The notes beneath the pieces were generated by a model that saw nothing but the letters and a program-made list of their open reading frames with translations, was not told the DNA's origin and searched no databases. A stretch of DNA of 21,642 nt, taken from positions 1 to 21,642 of the forward strand of contig JAAMXY010001621.1 of the NCBI GenBank assembly GCA_019677205.1, read 5' to 3'. The stretch's first letter is position 1; every line of letters starts with the position of its first letter. This DNA is from Pinguiococcus pyrenoidosus. Lineage: Eukaryota > Sar > Pinguiophyceae > Pinguiochrysidales > Pinguiochrysidaceae. Made by a program: the position numbers and the translations under genes. This document shows, in pieces, positions 1-7,478 of the stretch.

Positions 1-174
1 AGCATGAGCGCCTACAGGACACCCTAGCAGCGCCCAAATCTGCTCTTACCGCCCCGGCACCATTTTCCTGCCCGTGCGCCCCATTCATGGTCGACCCGGC
101 AAATTCGCGAATCGCGGTCTGCGCTCGGTGGTCCTTCTAGCGCCAAAACCCCCAAAGCGGCGGAACCACCGCTT

Positions 175-207
175 GCGGTGTCGCGTTGCGCCGCAACGCG
201 ACACCGC
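175..207. repeat. Perfect 33-bp palindrome (16-bp arms, 1-nt centre)
   Basis: Bases 175-190 (GCGGTGTCGCGTTGCG) are exactly repeated in reverse complement at 192-207, with one C between them. A perfect 16-bp arm with a 1-nt centre is unlikely by chance. It sits about 145 bp upstream of the ATG of the SRR1-like gene. It could be a protein-binding site, a hairpin in the leader, or a fold-back duplication; the sequence does not decide. Confidence 0.85.
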
Positions 208-238
208 TCTCTCAAATTACTTCCGCTAAATGACAGCG

Positions 239-301
239 GAGAAGAGAGAGAGAGACAGAGAGAGAGAGAGACCGAGAGACAGAGAAAGAGAAAGAAAAGA
301 G
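239..301. repeat. GA-rich purine tract in the 5' leader
   Basis: An imperfect GA dinucleotide run about 60 bp long lies 50-110 bp upstream of the ATG at 352. A similar GA tract occurs at 2964-3003 in another upstream region. In other eukaryotes GA/CT tracts can act as promoter elements; here that is inference, and simple slippage expansion would explain the tract equally well. Confidence 0.7.
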
Positions 302-351
302 GAGACGAGGTAGTTGGGTACTTTGGCGCCGCAGACGTCGGGCTGCGAGCG

Positions 352-1149
352 ATGGACGGAGAATGGAAGTTGGTGAAGCGGCGGCGGCGACAGCGGCGGA
401 AGCCGGGCTCGAAAGGGGGGAGACACGCGGCCTTGCTCCTGGACGCCAGCTTTCTCAGCGAGGACGATCTCCTCGGGGCTCTCGAGGGGTACAAGCGGGC
501 GCTGGAGAGTTTCGCCTCGAAGGTGGTCGAGCGGGTGAGAGAGCTGCTGGGCGATCGGGAGCTTCTGGAGATCGTGTGCTACGGCGTCGGCACATTTGCC
601 AGGGAGGAGAGCCGGAGCGCGAGGGTGCAGCTGGCCTTGGCGTTGCTGCTGCGGGAGGCCTGTGCCCACGAGCTGCCTCTGAGCTTCTTCGACCCGGCCT
701 GCGGGGAGCACGAGGCAGAGGCGCTGGCGGCGCTTGGCGTGCGCCAGCTCGACAGCAACGACCAGGGTCTGCGGTGCGTGCAAGGTCCCACGCTGTTGTT
801 CATGCCACACTGCCCGCTGCAGCTCTACAGCAACCTGCTCTGGGCGAATTGGGGCCCACGACTGGCGGATCTGGTGATCCTCGGCAACACCTTCTCTGAC
901 TACGGCGTCACTGTCGGCAACAGCAGCGAGGACAGCGGCGCGTGCGTGTTTCTGCTGGCCCAGCTTTGCCAGGAGATCGACCTTCGAGCCATGCTGGAGG
1001 CGGAGTTGGACTTGGAGTCAAGCACGGACGAGGACTTTGCCAGGGCCTTCAACAACACCAGCTTGATGTCATACCCACAGCTACTTGATCCGCACACTGG
1101 ATCACTGCCAACGCGACCCGTCGAAGCACCGCAATGCTCCGAACACTGA
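352..1149 (+). CDS. SRR1-like domain protein
   Basis: A single-exon gene for 265 residues. The N-terminus is very basic (residues 7-17, nearly all Lys/Arg, a possible nuclear signal). The SRR1 domain follows: a G-x-G segment (YGVGTF, about 77-82), a hydrophobic helix (QLALALLL, about 93-100), an FDP motif (113-115), the typical PTLLFMPHC block (146-154), LYSNLLWANW (158-167) and ILGNTFSDY (176-184), ending with an AFNNTSL motif near 232-238. Arabidopsis SRR1 acts in phytochrome B and clock signalling, and the animal homologue SRRD is linked to heme metabolism; the biochemical activity is not settled. The ATG at 352 is the first in the open frame and gives the family-typical basic start (MDGEWKLV). 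The stop lies 65 bp from the end of the converging mutase gene. Confidence 0.88.
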   Translation: MDGEWKLVKRRRRQRRKPGSKGGRHAALLLDASFLSEDDLLGALEGYKRALESFASKVVERVRELLGDRELLEIVCYGVGTFAREESRSARVQLALALLLREACAHELPLSFFDPACGEHEAEALAALGVRQLDSNDQGLRCVQGPTLLFMPHCPLQLYSNLLWANWGPRLADLVILGNTFSDYGVTVGNSSEDSGACVFLLAQLCQEIDLRAMLEAELDLESSTDEDFARAFNNTSLMSYPQLLDPHTGSLPTRPVEAPQCSEH

Positions 1150-1214
1150 ACCAACGATGGCTGGCCAAAAAGCGACCGAGCGAACGTCGTCCAACTGAAG
1201 CAAGGTCGCCATGC

Positions 1215-2501
1215 CTACTTGGTCTGATTCTTGACCCCGAGGATGCGCTCCCTCACGGCCTCCTGGTCACCGAGATAGCGCCCCTGCAGCGGCTCAATAG
1301 CAAGGTCGGACTTGATCGGCTTCATGTTGTCGTCGAGTTTGTACACCAACGGCACCTAGATTCGAAGAGGTCTTCGTCAGCGGCGGCAAGAAGACTCTCT
1401 CCCTCTCTTGCCCTCTGCTGCGCATCCTCGCCGCCTGCTTACCCCCGTGGGAATGTTGAGCTCGGTGATGTCTTCTTCGCTGATGCTGTCGAGGTGCATC
1501 ACCAGGGCGCGCAAGGAGTTGCCGTGCGCCGCGACCAGCAGGGTGTTTCCCGCCTTCAGGTCAGGAACGATCACGTCCTCCCAGTAGGGTAGGACACGCT
1601 CGGCGGTGATCTTCAGGCTCTCGGTGAAAGGCAGCGAAGCGGGGTCAACGTTCTGGTACTTGGGGTCGTTTCCTGCGGCGTGTCGATACCCGCATGAGCC
1701 AAATGCATCAGCGCTTTCAGCAAGTTTCTGGTTGGAGTGCTTGTACCCGGAAAGTGCTCGCTGCTTGCATCCAGCGCTGGCGGCGGGATGTCGTAGGAAC
1801 GCCGCCACAAGTTGACCTGCACCTCGCCGTGCTTCTCCTTCGTCTCTTGCTTGTTGAGTCTGTCGTTGAATTGGATTTAGTGTTGTGCTTTGTTTCCCCC
1901 CCCCCGCAAGTCTTGCAACGAAAGATGCCATTGCCATGGTCAAAGACATCGATGCAATGGAAGGCGCACCCGGTGAGAGCTCCATAGTGGCGCTCATTCA
2001 GCTGCCAAGCCGTGGTGATGGGCACGTGAAACTGGGGAGAGTTTCGTGTGAGACGCGGGTGCCAGCACCTGCGGCCACTAAGCTCACTCTACCTGCTCGC
2101 TGTGCTCAAGAGCGTGCCAGCAGGTACGGATCGCGCGTCGAAGGTAGCTCGTGTACGCCTTGTCGAAGCTGCGGCGCGTGTGAGACTGTGTGGAGCTTTG
2201 AACGCCAAGGCGCCAAGGCTTCTTTGGCCTCACCGGATCTGTTCGTCCTTGATCAACAAGCCCCCGGCCTTGGCCTCTTCGTGGCCCTTCTCGGACAGAG
2301 CCACGTCATACCTAGAAGTTGGTTTGAACTTCGAGAAGTGTGCGAGAAGCGTGGGCACAAGTCTGGGGCGTACCAGCCGGTGAAGCGATTGGATTTGTTC
2401 CACTCGGATTCGCCATGGCGCATGAGCACCAGGGTGCTTTCGCTGCGACGCTGCGCCACGCGGAGCCCGCGCGAGCCACCACGGAGCACGCGAGAGAGCA
2501 T
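1215..2501 (-). CDS. gpmA: 2,3-bisphosphoglycerate-dependent phosphoglycerate mutase, probably mitochondrial
   Basis: Interconverts 3- and 2-phosphoglycerate in glycolysis/gluconeogenesis. Seven exons by splice signals and family continuity: 2501-2374, 2311-2234, 2168-2093, 2031-1970, 1859-1747, 1672-1443, 1355-1215. The introns are 62, 65, 61, 110, 74 and 87 nt, all GT..AG, and the phase is kept at every joint. The product is 275 residues. It shows the phosphohistidine motif [10 protein letters not shown] (His29), NRFTGWYD, the LNERHYG block (Glu107), SLPFTES, and the second catalytic histidine in [10 protein letters not shown] (His202), followed by [12 protein letters not shown]. Residues 1-22 lie before the conserved enzyme, are Arg-rich without acids until Glu21, and look like a mitochondrial presequence. 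An in-frame stop 18-20 nt upstream of the ATG supports this start. In several stramenopiles the lower half of glycolysis is mitochondrial, which would fit. Intron 4 carries a run of ten C (plus strand 1896-1905). Confidence 0.93.
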
Positions 2502-2596
2502 CTTGCTTTTGGCACTGGCGGTGGATCAAGACAGCCTGGCTGGGCGGTTTGGACGGAGCGCCCTCGCCTGAAAGCCGAGCGGATCTTCTTTTCTTC

Positions 2597-2710
2597 ATTT
2601 GGTTTGGATTGATAATTTAAAAATAAATTTGTCTATAGAAAAATTGAATAATATAATTCATTCTGAATATAATTCATGATAAAGTGCATATATTCTGAAT
2701 TCTGAATGGT
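2597..2710. other. AT-rich island in GC-rich DNA
   Basis: About 110 bp composed mostly of A and T, with repeated TTCTGAAT and ATAATTCAT words, inside otherwise GC-rich DNA. It begins about 95 bp upstream of the mutase ATG (minus strand). It may be part of that promoter, a matrix-attachment-like segment, or the remains of an inserted element. Confidence 0.6.
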
Positions 2711-2941
2711 AAATCTTTGTGCTCGAGTCCATCTGTCCTGCAGCGGCGTCTTGATTTACTCGTGGTTGCGCATTTGTCGAAGCATTTGCTTGCGGCGGCA
2801 ACGGCAAAGGCGGAGCGACCGCGCTCTCGTGCATTCCTCGCGTGTTGTAGAACGCCGCCGTCCTTGCTGTGAAGGCTGATGTCCCTTAAGCGCAGGGCCG
2901 CCAACGCTGCCCAGTGTCTATGATGCATCAGTTCGGAGCCG

Positions 2942-2962
2942 GATCGATCATGGTGATCGATC
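2942..2962. repeat. 9-bp inverted repeat GATCGATCA-TGG-TGATCGATC
   Basis: Perfect arms at 2942-2950 and 2954-2962 around a 3-nt spacer, directly next to the GA tract. It is a possible binding site for a dimeric regulator or a chance palindrome; no function is assigned. Confidence 0.7.
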
Positions 2963-2963
2963 A

Positions 2964-2964
2964 C

Positions 2965-3000
<36 letters not shown>

Positions 3001-3003
3001 AAG
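2964..3003. repeat. GA dinucleotide tract
   Basis: Nearly pure GA repeat about 40 bp long with two AAAG-type interruptions. It lies in the divergent region between the mutase and phosphodiesterase genes, similar in type to the tract at 239-301. Read on the minus strand it gives Ser-Leu repeats, which I treat as a translation artefact. Confidence 0.8.
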
Positions 3004-3717
3004 TGTCGACTGCATTCGGACGGCATGCGGACTGCGCCCTTCGGCCGTCGGACTTCGCCCTTCCGCCGTCGGACTTCGGACTTCGGACTTGAGTGCTTTC
3101 CTGGCTTCGCGATTGGAGAGAGACGTGGTGCACGCTTATCGAGTACGATCACCGGTTTTAATTCGTATACTGGTCGGATGGCGCTCAACCCGAAACCCAC
3201 AATCCTCGCTGCTTCCCGCCAACGACGCGCTGGCGCTGGGCTGGAATCCTTCTTCGGCCTATCGACGTGTCGGATCGCTTAACCGTTTTCACCGAGCTTC
3301 GTTGACATCAAAGCGGTCTCGGCGATCTGTCCTATGGCGCTGCGCCCAGCGAGCGATTGGCTGAGGCGCTTGTTGCTCACGTTGAGCTTTCGGCACCCCG
3401 GTGTTCTTCCCTCATTTGGCGCGCGCTGGTTGGCTCGGGTGAATTTTCGGTGGTCATAAGATTCCGTTGGCGCTTGACAACTCCCGTCAGACATTCCCAT
3501 TGCACGGCTGCGATAACTGGTGAACTCGCGCCGCACATTTCAAAACATAGATATCATTTTATCGTATGTGATTTCTAGTCGCTTCTTTGCCCGCGGCGTC
3601 AGTCGTTTGCCGCGCTCGCAACGGCTGTACTACGTGCTGCTACGTCACCATAAGGCCAAACTGGTGCCGCGAGCGGGAGCTCCGCAGGGCGCAACAGTTT
3701 CATCTCTAGAACACGGT

Positions 3718-6436
3718 ATGCATGCGGCAGCTTCTGAACGGCAACCGTCGCCAGATCTTGTCGAAAGCTTGCCGAAGATCCGTGGGAGAAGCTCTCCAGG
3801 TGGCGGAGGCGCGGTGAGCGGAGCGGCCAGCGCCGCGCAACGGCAAACTCCAATTCCCAACGGCCTTGAGTACAGTACGGAGAAGGGCGCGGGCGTGTGC
3901 ACGATGCCGCTGACGCCCAGCTTCCTGCGGAAGATGCGCAAGACCACGGGATCCAGGATGGAGCCGCGGTGCTCTGCGCCGGCCATCATGTCGGAGTTCG
4001 ACGTGCGGGAGGTCATCCAGCAGGAGTTCGACGGCGGTCGCCGAAGCTGCGCGCTGCCGAGGCGGTCCATCTCCGCGCCGTTCTCGGAGCGGAAGTCGCG
4101 GAGCAGCCCCGATGGCCGGCGTCGCTCGGTGACGGACTCGGACGAGAAGCCGGACCGCGTGAGCACCTCCGGGCGCAGACACTCCCTTCACGTCTTAAGT
4201 CGAGAATGTACGTTAGCATCTTCGCCCATTCGGTGCACTCTGTGCGCCGCGGAAGTTCTCGGCTGACAACGACGCCCCTCCGCGTTTCGTAGATCTCGGC
4301 GATGCCTACAGGGAGGAGAACTGGGAGCCACTCACGCTGCGTGGCAAGATGGATCTGATGAAGAATACGCTTCAGGAGCTGCAGAAGGAATGTGAGTCCT
4401 CCACGACTCACAGCGTCGTGTTGAACGAGGAAGAGATCTCGACGCTCACTCGCGTCATCGAGCACTTTGTGAACCGGGCGCGCGTGAGGAATGACGAGAA
4501 AAAAGTCGCGGAGCTGTTGGCCGAGCCGAGCTATGAAGAGCGACTTCGGCGCATCGTGAGCAACGGGGACATCTATGATGCGCGCTTCCGCAAGTACGTT
4601 CACCAGGAGTACCTCTCAGACATTCGCGACCAGCTGCGCAGCAACGGCTACGAGGGCCGGCCCACCGAGACGGGCCTCAACAGCATCTACGATTCGGACC
4701 TGGAGTCAATCCGGAAGAGCGGAGTTGGCCTGCGGGCGAGCGTGCGCCGGCGCCAGGCGGCTTCCTTCGTGTCCAGTCCCGGGCAGTTCGACCTGTCCCT
4801 GGATCGGGCGACGCTGGACTCCCTGGACCAGGACGGCATCACCTTCGAGGCGCTGGCTGCCTCGAGCGAGGACGAGAGGAGCGAGCGCCGCCGCTCGTCC
4901 ATCGCGTCGCTGAAGGAGATCACCAACCTCCCGGCCGGCGTGGTCACCCTCCTCGACGAGCTCATGTCCACGGTGCGGTCGTGGGAGTTCAACATCTTCG
5001 AGCTCTGCGAGCTCGGCGTCCAGTTCCCCATCCTGCACCTCGGCACCTGCATCCTGGGCGTGGAGCTGGGCCTCGTCAGCTCGCTGCGCCTGGACGGGAG
5101 GAAGCTGGCCAACTACCTCCTGGAGGTGGATGTGAACTATCAGGGAGAGAACCCGTACCACTGCGCGCTGCACGGAGCGGACACCGCGCAGGCCATGCTC
5201 TACATGATGCTCCAGTGCGGTGTCGGCGACGAGCTGTCGCCCGTGGAGAGCCTTGCGGCGATCATCGCGGCGCTGACGCACGACATCGGGCACCCCGGCG
5301 TGACCGGCGGGTTCCTGGTCCAGACGGGCCACGACCTCGCCATGCTCTACAACGACCGCAGCCCGCTGGAGAACATGCACGCGGCCCGGGCCTTCCAGCT
5401 CCTCGCCGACCCGGAGATGGACTTCGTATCCCATTGGCGCTACAGGCCGCTCCAGCCCCGCGTGACGCGCCGCCACAGCACGAACACCTTCGCGTCGCCG
5501 GCGAAGCAGCACGCGCCCGGCCGGAGGTATGCGCGCTTCCGCTACACCGTCATCGAGATGATCATCGCGACCGACAACTCCCAGCACAAGCATCTGATGA
5601 CGGAAGTGTCGCAGGTGGCCCGGGACGTGACCGCCGCCGCCGTCGCGGCCATGGACAACGAGATCCACGGCCGCGACATGCCGCGCGGGGGCTCCGGCTC
5701 ATCCAACGGAAGCGCCACCCTCATGAGAGCCGACTCGGAGCGGGACATCCTCAGCGCGGCTCCCCGCAAGGGCGTCTACAGCGAGGAGCACCGCCTCTTC
5801 ATGCTGAAGGTGGCCCTGCACGCCGCGGACGTGTCCAACCCGGCGCGGCACTGGTCCCGGTACATCCGCTGGACGGAGCGATTGATGGAGGAGTTCTACT
5901 GCCAGGGGGACACGGAGAAGGAGCTTGGCTTCCCCGTCTCGCCTGGCTTCGACCGCGAGCATCCCGTCCCGATGCACGCCTTTCAGCGGGGCTTCATCCT
6001 GGCGCTGGTGCAGCCCCTCCTCGAGCAGCTTGAGACGCTCCCTGGCATATCGCTGTCCGTTCTGAGGAACCAGCTGGAGGAGAACCTAGACCACTGGGCC
6101 GAGATCGAGTCCGAGGAGATTTCCTCCACCACGCCGGCTCGGTCGGAGAGTCCGGTAGACATCATCGACTCGGACGACGACCTGAGCATTCTCTTCACGT
6201 CGAGAAGCACGGAAGCGGTCCTGCGGAAGGCTTCTGACATCTCGTTCGCGGCGATCTATCCACACGAGTCGCCCAACTTTCAAAAGCGCCGGGCGAGTGT
6301 TCTTATCCAGGAGTCTGCGCCATCCTTTCGGAAGGGCAGACGAAGTATCAGGCAGAGCTTAACGCCGGTCCCGATGAAGGTTGTAGAGCAGACGAAAGAA
6401 GATGACTCTGTGATGACACACGAGGCAAGATACTAG
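3718..6436 (+). CDS. Class I 3',5'-cyclic nucleotide phosphodiesterase
   Basis: Hydrolyses cAMP and/or cGMP to the 5'-monophosphate. Two exons: 3718-4207 and 4293-6436 (intron 85 nt; GTACGT donor chosen; an alternative donor at 4199 also keeps phase). The product is about 877 residues. The first 400 residues are Ser/Arg-rich and probably disordered or regulatory; I see no GAF, PAS or membrane domain. The catalytic domain spans roughly residues 400-770: NPYHCALHGAD (about 450-460, metal His and the catalytic His region), THDIGHPG (about 492-499, metal His-Asp), ATDNSQHKH (about 589-597), ALHAADVSNP (metal Asp about 676) and the invariant nucleotide-binding Gln in FQRGFI (about 728). All metal-ligand positions are kept. 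A Ser/Gly-rich insert lies at about 622-655. The ATG at 3718 is the first in the frame. The stop TAG is followed in frame by a CAG repeat. Substrate preference cannot be read from the sequence. Confidence 0.92.
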
Positions 6437-6488
<52 letters not shown>

Positions 6489-6618
6489 CAACGAGACCAC
6501 CAACAAGAGCAACCTGAAGAAATCGTCAAGGTTTGAACGTGACAGTAGCAGGAGCCAAGGCTTGATTTTCGTGTCCAGTCCATGTCTGAAGTCGGGAGAT
6601 GTCTGTTTACGTAGCTAT
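6437..6618. other. Convergent 3' intergenic segment
   Basis: A 182-bp stretch between the converging ends of the phosphodiesterase gene and the small minus-strand gene. The first 50 bp are a CAG tract. The rest shows nothing recognisable and presumably holds both 3' untranslated ends. Confidence 0.6.
6438..6487 (+). repeat. (CAG)16 trinucleotide tract directly after a stop codon
   Basis: Sixteen perfect CAG units at 6440-6487 start three bases after the phosphodiesterase stop TAG (6434-6436). Read in the same frame, they would code Lys, 16 Gln and nine more residues to a TGA at 6515-6517. The tract is either 3' UTR or a former or conditional C-terminal polyglutamine extension. Confidence 0.95.
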
Positions 6619-7233
6619 CTAAGAGATTGGTTTCAGGCTCCCGTCGCCAAGCAGCTCGGCAATGTCCTTCGCCGCCTGCTCAAGCACCTTCGCATCCAGG
6701 TCACCAAATCTGAAGGAAGCGAGGACCGCATGGATCCGACTCACCTCGGTGTGCGTCCGATACGGCCGCTCCTCCAGCACCATGGTGTAGGTGGCCACCG
6801 GGCCGGCCTCGCGCATGCCCTGATTGACAGACGTCACGACCAGCCGAACGACTTCGCATTCCTTGCCAAAGCTCTGCAACAGCTGCGCAAGGGCCTCCGC
6901 AAGTCGTCTCTCCGCGGCACTTTCCATCGGCTTTCCATCCGTTGCAAGCCTTCCGCCCTGGATTTTCGCCCGAACGGCCTCGAGATCCGACCACGCCTGC
7001 TTCAGCGAGTGCTGCGCCGCCAGAACTGCCGCCTCGGCGCTTCCATCGTCCTCCGCAGGCGGTGTGGCATCGGATGGCTCCTCTTCTGCCCGTCGCGCAT
7101 TCGACGGAGCGTCCGCTTCCAAAAGTGTCACCGCTGACGCCAGCGCGCGAAAGCGCTGCACGCAGACGTCATAAGCCCCGTCGAAGTCGTTGCAAAGCTG
7201 CGACAGATCGGACAAGGCGTCGGCTAATGCCAT
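6619..7233 (-). CDS. Unrecognised 204-residue helical protein
   Basis: A clean minus-strand frame of 204 residues from the ATG at 7233. I do not recognise the family. It looks mostly alpha-helical: an N-terminal helix rich in Leu/Ala (about 1-37), an acidic Ala/Pro/Glu linker (about 38-66), a second helical block with coiled-coil character (about 67-130), then a mixed segment with the phrase VLEERPYRTHTEV, and a final helix ending LGDGSLKPIS. No signal peptide or membrane segment is seen. The frame stays open upstream to 7374, but the added residues look like leader, so I prefer the internal ATG. Support is good codon-like composition, tight packing between two solid genes, and a fit to the alternating strand pattern. 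It could be a subunit of a larger complex; that is a guess. Confidence 0.6.
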   Translation of the reverse strand: MALADALSDLSQLCNDFDGAYDVCVQRFRALASAVTLLEADAPSNARRAEEEPSDATPPAEDDGSAEAAVLAAQHSLKQAWSDLEAVRAKIQGGRLATDGKPMESAAERRLAEALAQLLQSFGKECEVVRLVVTSVNQGMREAGPVATYTMVLEERPYRTHTEVSRIHAVLASFRFGDLDAKVLEQAAKDIAELLGDGSLKPIS

Positions 7234-7478
7234 CCGCTCATTTCCGTCCCTCGGGCGCTGCGCGGCAAACCAGCCTATAGGATACTGGTACGGCCTACCG
7301 AAGCGATGAAACTTCGTGGAAACGCTCGTACGCATTGTCTTACGTATTTTGTGAAACGGCCCGGCAATCCCCAACCCAGGTATCTTCGTCTCTGTCCGCT
7401 CCGTTTGTGCCGCTCTCCGCGCATCTTTTGCCGCTGGCGCTGCTGCGCTCTCTCCGGCGCCTGTACGATAGCAGCAGT
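7234..7478. promoter_or_regulatory. Divergent promoter region (unknown gene / OST48)
   Basis: A 245-bp segment separates the two head-to-head start codons and must carry both 5' leaders. I see no TATA box or clear repeated motif. Regulatory function is inferred only from position. Confidence 0.45.

Larger units (their letters stand above)
1..351. other. Upstream region of the SRR1-like gene, no gene seen
   Basis: No convincing coding signal is seen in this stretch. It holds a perfect inverted repeat at 175-207 and a long purine (GA-rich) tract at about 239-301, both described separately. The downstream reading frame is open back to about 178 but contains no ATG before 352, so this part is read as promoter plus 5' untranslated leader. 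The direction of any gene left of position 1 cannot be judged. Confidence 0.5.
2502..3717. other. 1.2-kb divergent intergenic region
   Basis: Separates the mutase gene (minus) from the phosphodiesterase gene (plus), so it should hold both promoters. No reading frame here has recognisable protein similarity; the longest frames are translations of GA/CT repeats. Visible structure: an AT-rich island at about 2597-2710, a short palindrome at 2942-2962, a GA tract at 2964-3003, and repeats of CGGACTT-like heptamers at about 3048-3091. A small non-coding RNA gene cannot be excluded; I saw no tRNA. Confidence 0.5.

Noticed and set aside
226-810. Long minus-strand open frame across the SRR1-like gene.
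   Set aside because: It is the shadow of the real gene in GC-rich DNA; the Ser-Leu repeat at its end is a translated GA tract.
2674-3015. Minus-strand frame starting with a Ser-Leu repeat that mimics a signal peptide.
   Set aside because: The hydrophobic start is just the GA/CT tract translated; nothing behind it is recognisable.
3520-3717. Extending the phosphodiesterase 66 codons upstream to 3520.
   Set aside because: That frame opens at GTG, not ATG; the first ATG is at 3718. An upstream spliced exon remains possible but is not supported.
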